A DNA stretch of 64,000 nt, taken from positions 3,348,001-3,412,000 of the forward strand of contig NZ_CP088952.1 in assembly GCF_021165955.1 (NCBI RefSeq). Reading direction: 5' to 3'. Under the pieces are notes generated by a model. The model was not told the origin of the DNA. It searched no databases and saw only the letters and a program-made list of their open reading frames with translations. Origin of the DNA: Massilia endophytica. Its GTDB lineage: Bacteria > Pseudomonadota > Gammaproteobacteria > Burkholderiales > Burkholderiaceae_D. The translations under genes were made by a program, and so were the position numbers. Each line of letters starts with the position of its first letter. Position 1 is the stretch's first letter. Of the stretch, positions 19,967 through 29,230 are shown one piece after another.

Positions 19967-20902
19967 ATGAACCAACTCGAACAGCTCAAGCAGTACACCA
20001 CCGTCGTCGCCGACACCGGCGACTTCCAGTCGATCAAAGCCTACACCCCGCGCGACGCGACCACCAACCCCTCGCTGATCCTGAAGGCCGTGCAGAAGGA
20101 CGAATACAAGCCCCTGCTGGAAAAGGCCGTGCGGGACAACCCGAGCGCCTCCACCGGCGAGATCATCGACCACCTGCTGATCGCCTTCGGCACCGAGATC
20201 CTGAAGATCATTCCGGGCCGCGTGTCCACCGAGATCGACGCCGCCCTGTCCTTCGACGTGGCGGGCAACGTGGCCAAGGGCCGCGAGCTGATCGCCCTGT
20301 ACGAGAAGGCGGGCATTCCGCGCGAGCGCGTCCTGATCAAGATCGCCTCGACCTGGGAAGGCATCAAGGCCGCCGAGATCCTGGAGAAGGAAGGCATTCA
20401 CTGCAATCTGACGCTGCTGTTCTGCCTGCCCCAGGCCATTGCCTGCGCCGAAGCGGGCGTCCAGCTGATTTCCCCCTTCGTCGGCCGCATCTACGACTGG
20501 TACAAGAAGTCCACCGGCATCGACTACCAGGGCGCGGAAGATCCGGGCGTGCAGTCCGTGAAGCGCATCTACAACTACTACCGCAAGTTCGGGTACAAGA
20601 CCGAGGTGATGGGCGCCAGCTTCCGCAACACCAGCCAGATTCTGGAACTCGCAGGCTGCGACCTGCTCACCATCAGCCCCGACCTGCTGCAAAAGCTGGC
20701 CGATACCCAAGGGCCCGCCGAACGCAAGCTGGCCGCCGCCGATTCCTGCGCTACCGGCATGAGCAAGATTGCGGTGGACGAGAAAACCTTCCGCTTCATG
20801 CTCAACGAGGACGCCATGGCGACCGAGAAGCTGGCCGAGGGCATCCGCGCCTTCTTCGCCGACTCCGGAAAGCTGAAGCAGATCATCGCCGGCATGAAGT
20901 AA
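19967..20902 (+). CDS. tal: Transaldolase
   Basis: Transfers a dihydroxyacetone unit between sedoheptulose 7-phosphate and glyceraldehyde 3-phosphate in the non-oxidative pentose phosphate pathway. The ATG at 19967 gives 311 residues, close to E. coli TalB (317); an upstream in-frame ATG at 19904 would overlap the LysR gene. The DATTNPSLILKA segment and the Schiff-base lysine in RVLIKIASTWEG are diagnostic. A TACAAT hexamer at 19924-19929 may be its -10 box, and a strong terminator follows. It extends the sugar-phosphate theme of the locus. Confidence 0.97.
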   Translation: MNQLEQLKQYTTVVADTGDFQSIKAYTPRDATTNPSLILKAVQKDEYKPLLEKAVRDNPSASTGEIIDHLLIAFGTEILKIIPGRVSTEIDAALSFDVAGNVAKGRELIALYEKAGIPRERVLIKIASTWEGIKAAEILEKEGIHCNLTLLFCLPQAIACAEAGVQLISPFVGRIYDWYKKSTGIDYQGAEDPGVQSVKRIYNYYRKFGYKTEVMGASFRNTSQILELAGCDLLTISPDLLQKLADTQGPAERKLAAADSCATGMSKIAVDEKTFRFMLNEDAMATEKLAEGIRAFFADSGKLKQIIAGMK

Positions 20903-20920
20903 TCGCCCGCCACGCACACA

Positions 20921-20948
20921 AAAAAGGGAGCTTCGGCTCCCTTTTTTT
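20921..20948 (+). terminator. Rho-independent terminator after tal
   Basis: GGGAGC-TTCG-GCTCCC is a perfect 6-bp stem with a stable UUCG loop, followed by seven T and preceded by five A. It separates transaldolase from the RND operon. Confidence 0.92.
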
Positions 20949-21047
20949 ATTGCCATTTTTAGCAGCTTGTCTATACAAAACGTTACAAATGACAGTGATA
21001 TACAATGTCCCGCACCTGTCCCAACCCAACGCAGAAACGAGACATCC

Positions 21048-22217
21048 ATGAGATCTGTACCTCGTCACACTTCCCTTGCATTCGCAGTCATCACCCTGTC
21101 GCTCATGGCGGCTTGCGGCAAGAAAGACGCTCCTCCTCCGGCACCGCCTCCCCCCACCGTTTCCGTCATTACCGTTGCTCCCGGCTCCGTCGCCGTAACC
21201 GATGAGCTGCCGGGCCGCGTGGAGGCTTACCGCATCGCCCAGGTGCGCGCACGGACCGCGGGCATCGTGCTCAAACGGGTATTCGAGGAAGGCAGCGACG
21301 TGAAGGCGGGACAGGTTTTGTTCCGAATCGACCCGGCGCAGTTCCAGGCGAGCTTCGAGAGCGCCCAGGCGGCCGTCTCCAAGGCGGAAGCGAACCTGGC
21401 GCAGGCGGAGCTCAAGGCGAAGCGCTACAAGCCCCTGCTGGCGGCGCAGGCCGTGAGCCAGCAGGAATATGACGACGCGGTGACGGCGCAGAAGCAGGCG
21501 GCCGCCGACCTGGCGAATGCCCGCGCCGCCCGCACCAATGCGGGCCTGACGCTGGGCTATGCCACGGTGACCTCGCCCATCTCCGGCCGCGTGGGCCGCG
21601 CGCTCGTGACCGAGGGGGCGCTGGTGGGCCAGGGCGAAGCGACGCCCATGGCCACGGTGCAGCAGCTGGACCCTATCTATGTGACCATGACCCAGTCCTC
21701 CACCGAGCTGCTGCGCCTGCGCGAAGCGCTGGCGAGCGGCAAGCTGAAAAGCGCGGGCAAGGACCAGGCGCGCGTGACGCTGATTACCGAGGACGGCCAG
21801 CAGTATCCCGCCACGGGCAAACTGCTGTTCTCCGACGTGGCCGTGGACGAGAGCACGGGCTCCGTTTCCCTGCGCGCCGAGTTCCCGAACCCGAAACGCA
21901 CCCTGCTGCCAGGCATGTATGTGCGCGCACGCCTGGAACAGGGCGTGAACGAGGCGGCCATCACGGTGCCGCAGCAGGCCATCGTGCGCGGCGCGGAAGG
22001 CTCCTCGGTGCTGATCGTGGGCCCGGACAACAAGGTCAGCGCGCAGCCGGTGAAGGCCGAGGCTTCCGAAGGCAACAACTGGGTGGTGAGTTCGGGCCTG
22101 AAAGGCGGGGAACGCATCATCGTCGAGGGCTTCCAGAAAGCCAAGCCGGGCGCTCCTGTGACGCCGGTGGCATGGAAACCGGCAGCTCCCGCCACCGCGC
22201 CCGCGGCGGCCAAGTAA
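21048..22217 (+). CDS. RND efflux periplasmic adaptor (membrane fusion protein), lipoprotein
   Basis: A 389-residue AcrA/MexA-type adaptor that joins the inner-membrane pump to the outer-membrane channel. The start at 21048 gives a lipoprotein signal (hydrophobic stretch ending LMAAC, cleavage before the cysteine near residue 24). Then come a proline-rich linker, the barrel-sandwich half with RVEAYRIAQVRARTAGIV, an alpha-helical hairpin (about 95-170) and the second half with VTSPISGRVGRALVTEG. A TATACAAT sequence at 20999-21006 may be the -10 element. The pump gene follows after 12 bp. Confidence 0.95.
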   Translation: MRSVPRHTSLAFAVITLSLMAACGKKDAPPPAPPPPTVSVITVAPGSVAVTDELPGRVEAYRIAQVRARTAGIVLKRVFEEGSDVKAGQVLFRIDPAQFQASFESAQAAVSKAEANLAQAELKAKRYKPLLAAQAVSQQEYDDAVTAQKQAAADLANARAARTNAGLTLGYATVTSPISGRVGRALVTEGALVGQGEATPMATVQQLDPIYVTMTQSSTELLRLREALASGKLKSAGKDQARVTLITEDGQQYPATGKLLFSDVAVDESTGSVSLRAEFPNPKRTLLPGMYVRARLEQGVNEAAITVPQQAIVRGAEGSSVLIVGPDNKVSAQPVKAEASEGNNWVVSSGLKGGERIIVEGFQKAKPGAPVTPVAWKPAAPATAPAAAK

Positions 22218-22229
22218 AGGACAGCATCG

Positions 22230-25200
22230 ATGGCAAAATTCTTCATTGACCGCCCCGTGTTCGCATGGGTGATCGCGCTCTTCATCCTGCTGGGTGGGGC
22301 ACTGTCGATCACCATGCTGCCGGTGGCGCAGTACCCCACCATCGCACCGCCGTCCATCGTCATCAACGCCAACTATCCCGGCGCCACCGCCCAGGTGCTG
22401 GACGACGCCGTCACCAGCGTGATCGAACAGGAGATGAACGGCGCGGACGGGCTTCAGTACGTCGAGTCGCAAAGCGATGCAAGCGGCGGCGTGACCATCA
22501 CCGTGACCTTCGTGCCCGGCACCAATCCCGACCTGGCGGCCGTGGACGTGCAGAACCGCATCAAGCGCGTGGAATCGCGCCTGCCGCAGGCGGTGACGCA
22601 GCAGGGCGTGCAGGTGAACAAGGCGCGTTCGAACATCCTCATGTTCGTGGGCCTTTACTCCACCGACGGCAAGATGGACCCGAACGCCATTGGCGACTAC
22701 ATGGCCCGCAACGTCGTCAACGAGATCAAGCGCCTGCCGGGCGTGGGCCAGGCCCAGCTCTTCGGCACCGAGCGCGCGCTGCGCGTATGGCTCGATCCGA
22801 ACAAGCTCACGGGCTACAAGCTCAATATGAACGACGTGACGGCGGCGATCCGCGCGCAGAACGCGCAGGTGGCATCCGGCACCATCGGCGACCTGCCCAA
22901 TCCCGCCTCGCAGACCTTCCAGGCGCCCGTGGTGGTGACCGGCCAGCTCACGTCGCTGGAACAGTTCGGCGATATCGTGCTGCGCGCGAATCCCAATGGC
23001 TCCACCGTGCGCCTGAAGGATGTGGCGCGCCTGGAGCTGGGCGGCGCCAACTACAACATCAGCGCGCGCCTGAACGGCCAGCCCTTCGTGGCCATCGCCG
23101 TGCAGCAGTCCCTCACCGGCAATGCGCTGGCGACGGCCAACCTGGTGAAGGCAAAGATGGAGGAGCTGTCCAAGTACTTCCCGCCCGGCCTGAAATACAC
23201 CGTGCCATACGATACTTCGCTGTTCGTAAAGATCTCCATCGAGGAAGTGGTGAAGACCCTGCTCGAAGCGGTGCTGCTGGTGTTCCTGGTGATGTATCTC
23301 TTCCTCCAGAACTTCCGCTACACTCTGATTCCGACCATCGTGGTGCCGGTGGCCCTCATGGGCACCTTCGCCGCCATGCAGATGTTCGGCTACTCCATCA
23401 ACGTGCTCACCATGTTCGGCATGGTGCTGGCCATCGGTATCCTCGTAGACGACGCCATTGTGGTGGTGGAGAACGTGGAACGCATCATGAGCGAGGAAGG
23501 CCTGTCGCCGCGCGAGGCGACGCGCAAGGCCATGTCGCAGATTACGGGGGCCATCGTCGGCATTACCCTGGTGCTGATCGCGGTGTTCATTCCCATGGCC
23601 TTCTTCGGCGGCGCCGTGGGCGCCATCTACCGCCAGTTCTCGCTGTCGATGGTGTCGGCCATGGTGTTCTCGGCGCTCATGGCGCTGTCCCTTACCCCGG
23701 CCCTGTGCGCCACCATGCTCAAACCGGTGGAAGCGGGCCACCATCACGAGAAGCGCGGCTTCTTCGGCTGGTTCAACCGCGGCTTTGCACGCACCGCACG
23801 CGGCTACCAGGGCACCGTCGCGAAGATCGTCACCCGCACCGGGCGCTTCATGCTGATCTTCGTGGCCCTGCTGGGCATTGTGGCGTGGCTGTACGTGCGC
23901 CTGCCTTCCTCCTTCCTGCCGAACGAGGACCAGGGTTACATCGTGACGAACGTCCAGCTTCCGCCCGGCGCCTCGCGCAGCCGCACCGAGGCCGTGCTGG
24001 CGAAGGTGGACGAGTATTTCCGCAAGCAGCCAGGCGTGGCGCGCACCATTGCCGTCGCAGGCTTCAGCTTCTCGGGCAATGGCCAGAACGCGGGCCTCGT
24101 GTTCGTGCCGCTGAAGGACTGGAAGGAGCGCGGCAAGGACCAGTCGGCGACTGCGATTGCCGGCGCGGCCTTCGGCGCCCTGTCCGGCATCCCTGATGCC
24201 ATCGTGTTCCCGCTGAGCCCTCCGCCGATCCGGGAACTGGGCAACGCAACCGGCATCACGGCGCGCCTGCAGGACCGCAGCTCGCTGGGCCATGAAGCGC
24301 TGATCAACGCACGCAACCAGCTGCTGGGCATGGCCGGCAAGAGCTCCATCATCAAGGGCCTGCGTCCCGAGGGCCTGGAAGACGCGCCGCAGCTGCAGAT
24401 CGATATCGACCGCGAAAAGGCCAATGCCCTGGGCGTGACCTTTGCCGACATCAATTCCACGCTGTCCGTCGCCCTGGGCTCCTCGTATGTGAATGACTTC
24501 AACAGCAGCAACCGCCAGCAGCGCGTGATTGTGCAGGCAGACCAGACCCGCCGCATGCAGCCGGAGGACATCCTGCGCCTGAACGTGAAGAGCGCGACGA
24601 CGGGCAATATGGTGCCCTTCGCCTCCTTCGTCCGCTCGCACTGGGTCAATGGCCCCGTGCAGCTGGTGCGCTATAACGGCTACCCCGCCATCAAGCTCAG
24701 CGGCGACGCGGCGCCTGGCCACAGCACGGGCGAGGCGATGGAGGAGCTTGAACGGCTGGCGGCCCAGCTGCCGCCGGGCTTCGGCATCGAATGGACCGGG
24801 CAGTCGCTGGAGGAACGCACCTCGGGCGCGCAGGCGCCTGCGCTGTTCGCCCTGTCCATGCTCGCGGCCTTCCTTGTGCTGGCAGCCCTGTACGAGAGCG
24901 AGTCGATCCCGGTGGCCGTGCTGCTGGTGGTGCCGCTCGGCGTGCTGGGCGCCCTGCTCGGCGCCCACCTGCGCGAGCTGCCGAACGACGTGTACTTCAA
25001 GGTGGGCCTGATCGCCATTATCGGCCTCTCCGCGAAGAACGCGATCCTGATCATCGAGTTCGCCAAGGACCTGCAGGCCCAGGGCATGGGCCTGATCGAG
25101 GCGACGCTGGAAGCGGTGCACCTGCGCTTCCGCCCGATCATCATGACCTCCCTGGCCTTCATTCTCGGCGTGCTGCCGCTCGTGGTGGCAAGCGGCGCCG

Positions 25201-25379
25201 GTTCGGCAAGCCAGCGCGCCATCGGCACGGGCGTAATGGGTGGCATGATCACAGCGACCGTGCTGGCCGTATTCCTTGTCCCCGTATTCTTCGTGGTGGT
25301 GCGCCGCATCTTCAAGGGCAGCGAACGCCAGCGCCGCCTGGCAGCGCATGAACTCGACCTGCCGGAGACCAAGCAATGA
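22230..25379 (+). CDS. RND multidrug efflux transporter, HAE1 type (AcrB/MexB-like)
   Basis: A full-length 1049-residue proton-driven pump. It starts with MAKFFIDRPVFAWVIA, typical of the family, and has twelve membrane helices with two large periplasmic loops. The proton-relay aspartates are in GILVDDAIVVVENVER (TM4) and the lysine in SAKNAILIIEFAKDL (TM10). The pump exports hydrophobic or amphiphilic compounds from the periplasm and outer leaflet. No repressor gene lies beside the operon. Its stop overlaps the channel gene by 4 bp. Confidence 0.97.
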   Translation: MAKFFIDRPVFAWVIALFILLGGALSITMLPVAQYPTIAPPSIVINANYPGATAQVLDDAVTSVIEQEMNGADGLQYVESQSDASGGVTITVTFVPGTNPDLAAVDVQNRIKRVESRLPQAVTQQGVQVNKARSNILMFVGLYSTDGKMDPNAIGDYMARNVVNEIKRLPGVGQAQLFGTERALRVWLDPNKLTGYKLNMNDVTAAIRAQNAQVASGTIGDLPNPASQTFQAPVVVTGQLTSLEQFGDIVLRANPNGSTVRLKDVARLELGGANYNISARLNGQPFVAIAVQQSLTGNALATANLVKAKMEELSKYFPPGLKYTVPYDTSLFVKISIEEVVKTLLEAVLLVFLVMYLFLQNFRYTLIPTIVVPVALMGTFAAMQMFGYSINVLTMFGMVLAIGILVDDAIVVVENVERIMSEEGLSPREATRKAMSQITGAIVGITLVLIAVFIPMAFFGGAVGAIYRQFSLSMVSAMVFSALMALSLTPALCATMLKPVEAGHHHEKRGFFGWFNRGFARTARGYQGTVAKIVTRTGRFMLIFVALLGIVAWLYVRLPSSFLPNEDQGYIVTNVQLPPGASRSRTEAVLAKVDEYFRKQPGVARTIAVAGFSFSGNGQNAGLVFVPLKDWKERGKDQSATAIAGAAFGALSGIPDAIVFPLSPPPIRELGNATGITARLQDRSSLGHEALINARNQLLGMAGKSSIIKGLRPEGLEDAPQLQIDIDREKANALGVTFADINSTLSVALGSSYVNDFNSSNRQQRVIVQADQTRRMQPEDILRLNVKSATTGNMVPFASFVRSHWVNGPVQLVRYNGYPAIKLSGDAAPGHSTGEAMEELERLAAQLPPGFGIEWTGQSLEERTSGAQAPALFALSMLAAFLVLAALYESESIPVAVLLVVPLGVLGALLGAHLRELPNDVYFKVGLIAIIGLSAKNAILIIEFAKDLQAQGMGLIEATLEAVHLRFRPIIMTSLAFILGVLPLVVASGAGSASQRAIGTGVMGGMITATVLAVFLVPVFFVVVRRIFKGSERQRRLAAHELDLPETKQ

Positions 25380-26821
25380 CGACGACGAAACCGACTCTCC
25401 GATCCACTGCCGCCGTCCTGCTCGCGGCGGGCCTGCTGTCCGCGTGCTCGATGGCGCCTGTCTACGAACGCCCAGCCGCCCCTGTGGCAGCCGAGTTCCC
25501 CGCCAATGCGCCCGCTGCTGGCGCCACAGGGACCGTGCCGCCTGCGGCCGATGCGCGGGCCGCTGTCGATACCGGCTGGCGTGAATTCTTCGCCGACGAG
25601 CGGCTGCAGCAGCTGATCGCCACGGCGCTGGAGAACAACCGCGACCTGCGCACCGCCGCATTGCGCATCGAGGAGGCGCGCGCCGCCTACAATATCCAGC
25701 GCGCCGACCGCCTGCCCAGCGTCAACGCCAACCTTTCCGAAACACGCGGCAAGACGCCGGGCTTCGTCAACGGCACCGGCCAGTCCATCACCGGCGGGCG
25801 TTTCGATGCCGGGCTGTCCATCCCTTCCTTCGAGCTGGACTTCTTCGGCCGCGTGAAGAGCCTGAGCGATGCGGCCCTGGCAACATACCTGGCAAGCGAC
25901 GAAGCGCGCCAGGCGGCGCAGATCGGCATTGTGGCCGAAGTGGCGAAAGCCTACTTCACCGAGCGCGCCTACGCCGAGCAGTACTCGCTGGCCCAGCGCA
26001 CCTACGAGGCTCGCCGCCGCACCTACGAACTGACGCAGCAGCGTGTGGAAGTGGGCGCGTCCTCCCGCCTGGACCTGCGTTCCAACGAAACGCTGATGGA
26101 AACGGCGCGTGCATCCGCCCTCGCCCTGGCCCGCCAGCGCGCGCAGGCCGAGAACGCGCTGACGCTGCTGGTCGGCGCCCCGCCTGCCCAGGCGGCAAGC
26201 GGCGTGATGGCAACGGATGCGCAGATCGATGCCATGAGCGCCGTCCCCGCCGGGCTGCCTTCCGACCTGCTGGCGCGCCGTCCGGATATCCGGGCTGCGG
26301 AACAGCGCCTGAAGGCGGCCAACGCCAATATCGGCGCTGCCCGCGCAGCCTTCTTCCCGCGCATTTCGCTCACGGCCGCCATCGGCAGCGCGAGCCCCGA
26401 GTTCTCCGGCCTGTTCGACGGCGGCAACGGCACATGGTCCTTCGTGCCGCAATTGACGCTGCCGATCTTCCAGGGCGGCCGCAATGTGGCGAACCTGAAC
26501 CTGGCCGAAGTGCGCAAGAACATTGCGGTGGCCGATTACGAGAAAACCATTCAGGTGGCGTTCCGCGAGGTGGCCGATGCGCTGGCGGCGCGCACCTATC
26601 TGGGCGGCCAGGTGGCGGCCCAGCGGGCGATCCAGGATGCGCAGGCCGACCGCCTGCGCCTGCTGCAGCTGCGCTTCGAGAACGGCGTGGCGAGTTCGCT
26701 CGACGTGCTGGACGCGCAGCGCGAACTGTTCACGGCCGAACAGCAGCTGGTGCAGGCCCGCCTGCTGCGCACCACCAGCGCCATCGACCTGTACCGCGCG
26801 CTGGGCGGAGGCCTGAAGTAG
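25376..26821 (+). CDS. RND efflux outer-membrane channel, NodT/OprM-type lipoprotein
   Basis: A 481-residue TolC-superfamily outer-membrane factor. A lipoprotein signal ends in LLSACS, followed by MAPVYERP, a motif common at the mature N-terminus of NodT-family channels. Two homologous outer-membrane-efflux repeats follow (about 60-250 and 270-470); the LARRPDIRAAEQRLKAANANIG segment marks the second. With the two upstream genes it forms a complete tripartite pump, translationally coupled throughout. Confidence 0.96.
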   Translation: MTTTKPTLRSTAAVLLAAGLLSACSMAPVYERPAAPVAAEFPANAPAAGATGTVPPAADARAAVDTGWREFFADERLQQLIATALENNRDLRTAALRIEEARAAYNIQRADRLPSVNANLSETRGKTPGFVNGTGQSITGGRFDAGLSIPSFELDFFGRVKSLSDAALATYLASDEARQAAQIGIVAEVAKAYFTERAYAEQYSLAQRTYEARRRTYELTQQRVEVGASSRLDLRSNETLMETARASALALARQRAQAENALTLLVGAPPAQAASGVMATDAQIDAMSAVPAGLPSDLLARRPDIRAAEQRLKAANANIGAARAAFFPRISLTAAIGSASPEFSGLFDGGNGTWSFVPQLTLPIFQGGRNVANLNLAEVRKNIAVADYEKTIQVAFREVADALAARTYLGGQVAAQRAIQDAQADRLRLLQLRFENGVASSLDVLDAQRELFTAEQQLVQARLLRTTSAIDLYRALGGGLK

Positions 26822-26825
26822 CGCA

Positions 26826-27899
26826 ATGGACTCGCCCATCAGCATCCGCCTCGGTCCGCGGGCGCGGCAGCGCATTGCGGCCGAAGGCCTGCAGGCAGCC
26901 GATATCGCCATCGTTCCCGCCGCTGCGGGCGGACCGAAAGGCCTGATCCTCAGCGGCATCGATTGCTGGATGTTCGGCGACTGGCTGAAGCAGGCGCCGC
27001 GCGAGCGCCGCCTGGTGGGCGCTTCCATCGGCGCCTGGCGTATGGCGGCTGCGGCCTTCCACGATCCCGTGGCGGCGCTGCGCCGCCTCGCGTATCACTA
27101 TTCCCACCAGACCTATCCTGCGAAGATCGACGCGGCCTATGTCAGCCGCACCTGCCGTGGGCTGCTCGACGAGGTGCTGGACGGACGCGGCTCGGAGCCG
27201 CTATGCAATCCGGACTACCGGCTGTCCATCATCACCGCGCGCGGCATCGGGCCGCTGGCTGCCACGCGCGGTGTGCGCTGGCGCGAGATGGCGGGTTTCC
27301 TGCTGGCGGCCGTTGGAAATACCATGTCGCGCGCGCGGCTGGCAAAGGCGATGGAGCGCGTGGTCTTCCACGATGCGCGCGACGATGCGGCCTGGCTGCG
27401 GAAGGGCTTCGATGCCTTTGCATCCACTTTCGTGAATCTGTCGGAAGAAAACCTGCGCGATGCGCTGCTGGCATCCGGCTCAATTCCACTGGTGCTGGAA
27501 GCGGTGACGGGCATTGCAGGCGCGCCAGACGGCGCGTACTGGGACGGGGGCTTGATCGACTACCACCTGCACCTGCCCTACCAGCGCAGCGAAGAGCTGG
27601 TCATGTATCCGCACTTTACCGACCATATCGTTCCGGGGTGGCTGGACAAGTCCATGCCTTGGCGCCGTGCGCGCGATGCGGCGGTGGAAAATGTGGTGCT
27701 GGTGTCGCCTTCGGCCTCATTTGTCGCGCGCCTGCCGAACGGCAAGCTGCCTGACCGCTCGGACTTCAAGCACTATGGCCAGAATCATCAGGCGCGCATC
27801 CGCGACTGGAACTTCGCCATTGGCGAGAGCGAGCGCATGGCGGAGGCACTCGCGCGGTGGGTGGAGAAGCCGGATTTGAAGCTGGCGGGAAGTTTCTGA
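26826..27899 (+). CDS. Patatin-like phospholipase family protein
   Basis: A 357-residue protein with the two marks of a patatin serine hydrolase: the nucleophile elbow GASIGAW (GxSxG, about residues 65-71) and the catalytic aspartate motif DGGL (YWDGGLIDYH). The oxyanion-hole AAGGPKG segment lies near residue 38. Patatins cleave acyl chains from phospholipids or other lipids. It has no signal peptide and is thus probably cytoplasmic. It starts 4 bp after the channel gene stop, so it appears to be the last gene of the efflux operon; whether it shares a role in envelope stress is inference. Confidence 0.88.
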   Translation: MDSPISIRLGPRARQRIAAEGLQAADIAIVPAAAGGPKGLILSGIDCWMFGDWLKQAPRERRLVGASIGAWRMAAAAFHDPVAALRRLAYHYSHQTYPAKIDAAYVSRTCRGLLDEVLDGRGSEPLCNPDYRLSIITARGIGPLAATRGVRWREMAGFLLAAVGNTMSRARLAKAMERVVFHDARDDAAWLRKGFDAFASTFVNLSEENLRDALLASGSIPLVLEAVTGIAGAPDGAYWDGGLIDYHLHLPYQRSEELVMYPHFTDHIVPGWLDKSMPWRRARDAAVENVVLVSPSASFVARLPNGKLPDRSDFKHYGQNHQARIRDWNFAIGESERMAEALARWVEKPDLKLAGSF

Positions 27900-27901
27900 C
27901 T

Positions 27902-27977
27902 GTGTTCGGTGGCGGACTCGGGCACCGGGGACAGACCCTGGTTTCGGCTATGCCGAAAGCAGGGTCCGTCCCCTGCG
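27902..27977. repeat. REP-like element with long imperfect hairpin
   Basis: GGGGACAGACCCTG (27927-27940) pairs with CAGGGTCCGTCCCC (27960-27973), and the loop contains a second stem (TTCGGC/GCCGAA). The first 25 bp match the flank of the element at 488-545 with few changes, which shows a dispersed repeat about 55-75 bp long. It separates the convergent patatin and hemW genes. Confidence 0.7.
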
Positions 27978-27988
27978 TCTCGTTCTAA

Positions 27989-29230
27989 TCAACCCAGGAA
28001 CATCTGCTGGAGGTCGTTGAGGAAGCGGTGGCCCAGCTCCGTGGGGCGGATCACTTGGTGGTCGAGGTAGAGCAGCCCCTTGGCTTCCGCCGCCTGCAGC
28101 TGCTTCTCGATCACGTTCATCGCCAGGCCGGTTCGCTCGGCAAAGAGGTTGGGGGCGAAGCCGTCCTGCAGCCGCAGTGCGTTCAGCATGAACTCGAATC
28201 CCATGTCGCCGCGTCCGATCTCGTGCTCTTCCTGCACAGGATTGCCCGCCGCCACCTGCTCCATATAGCTCCTGGGCTGCTTGTAGCGCGCCTGCCGCAG
28301 CACGCGGTGCGGGAAGGAGAGCTTGGAGTGAGCCCCCGCCCCGATGCCAAGGTAATCTCCGAACTGCCAGTAGTTCAGGTTGTGGCGCGCCTGATGGCCC
28401 GGCTGGGCGTAGGCGGATACCTCGTAGTGGCCGTAGCCCGCCGCCGCTGTCATCTCCGCGATCAGGTCCTGCATGTCGGCGCTGGTGTCGTCGTCCGGCA
28501 GCTGCGGCGGGTATTTGGCGAAGACGGTATTCGGCTCCATCGTGAGATGGTAGAGCGACAGGTGCGGCGGCTTGAAGGACAACGCCGTTTCCAGGTCCGT
28601 GCGCGCCTCCCCCAGCGTCTGCGATGGCAGGGCGTACATCAGGTCCAGGTTGAAGTTGTCGAAGTTCGCCTGCGCGATCTCGACGGCGCGGCGCGCTTCG
28701 CCGCTGCCGTGGATGCGGCCCAGGGCCTTCAGGTGCTGCTCGTTGAAGCTCTGGATGCCGATGGACAGCCGGTTGATGCCGCTGGCGCGGTAGGAGCGGA
28801 ACTTCTCCGCCTCGAATGTGCCGGGGTTTGCTTCCATCGTGATCTCGGCCGCACCGTCCAGCGGCAGCAGCGAGCGCAGGTCGGACATGAGCCGATCCAG
28901 CGCGGCCGCGGACATCAGGCTCGGTGTACCGCCGCCGATGAAGACCGTATAGATCTTGCGGCCCCAGATGAGAGGCAGCGCCATTTCCAGATCGCGGCGG
29001 AGCGCGTCAAGGTAGGCCTGCTCGGGCACCTCGCCTTTCGCCTCGTGCGAATTGAAGTCGCAGTACGGACATTTGCGCACGCACCAGGGCCAGTGGATGT
29101 ACAGGGACAGCGGCGGCAGCGCGGACAGGTTCAGTGCACCGGGCTGCAGGTACTGCATCGCCACGCCTGCGGCGCTGTCGATGCTGCGCGTGCCGGCGGG
29201 CTTGCTGCCGGCAGGTTTGATGGGGATCAT
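27989..29230 (-). CDS. hemW: Radical SAM heme chaperone HemW (coproporphyrinogen III oxidase-like)
   Basis: A 413-residue radical SAM protein. The CxxxCxxC cluster motif is CVRKCPYC at about residues 51-58, preceded by SLYIHWPW, which is characteristic of the HemN/HemW family; the extra cysteine after the motif typical of true HemN oxidase is absent (CPYCDFNS). HemW inserts heme into proteins. The ATG overlaps the rdgB stop by 4 bp, which supports the long N-terminus despite about 40 residues of non-conserved lead. rdgB-hemW adjacency is common in proteobacteria. Confidence 0.94.
   Translation of the reverse strand: MIPIKPAGSKPAGTRSIDSAAGVAMQYLQPGALNLSALPPLSLYIHWPWCVRKCPYCDFNSHEAKGEVPEQAYLDALRRDLEMALPLIWGRKIYTVFIGGGTPSLMSAAALDRLMSDLRSLLPLDGAAEITMEANPGTFEAEKFRSYRASGINRLSIGIQSFNEQHLKALGRIHGSGEARRAVEIAQANFDNFNLDLMYALPSQTLGEARTDLETALSFKPPHLSLYHLTMEPNTVFAKYPPQLPDDDTSADMQDLIAEMTAAAGYGHYEVSAYAQPGHQARHNLNYWQFGDYLGIGAGAHSKLSFPHRVLRQARYKQPRSYMEQVAAGNPVQEEHEIGRGDMGFEFMLNALRLQDGFAPNLFAERTGLAMNVIEKQLQAAEAKGLLYLDHQVIRPTELGHRFLNDLQQMFLG

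Noticed and set aside
20883..25661. Very long open frame on the minus strand (about 1590 codons) opposite the efflux operon
   Set aside because: It is antisense to three clear RND genes, has His/Gln/Arg-rich low-complexity content and no domain; open antisense frames are expected in GC-rich coding DNA. The same holds for the long antisense frames opposite spoT, fliF-fliG and cheA.
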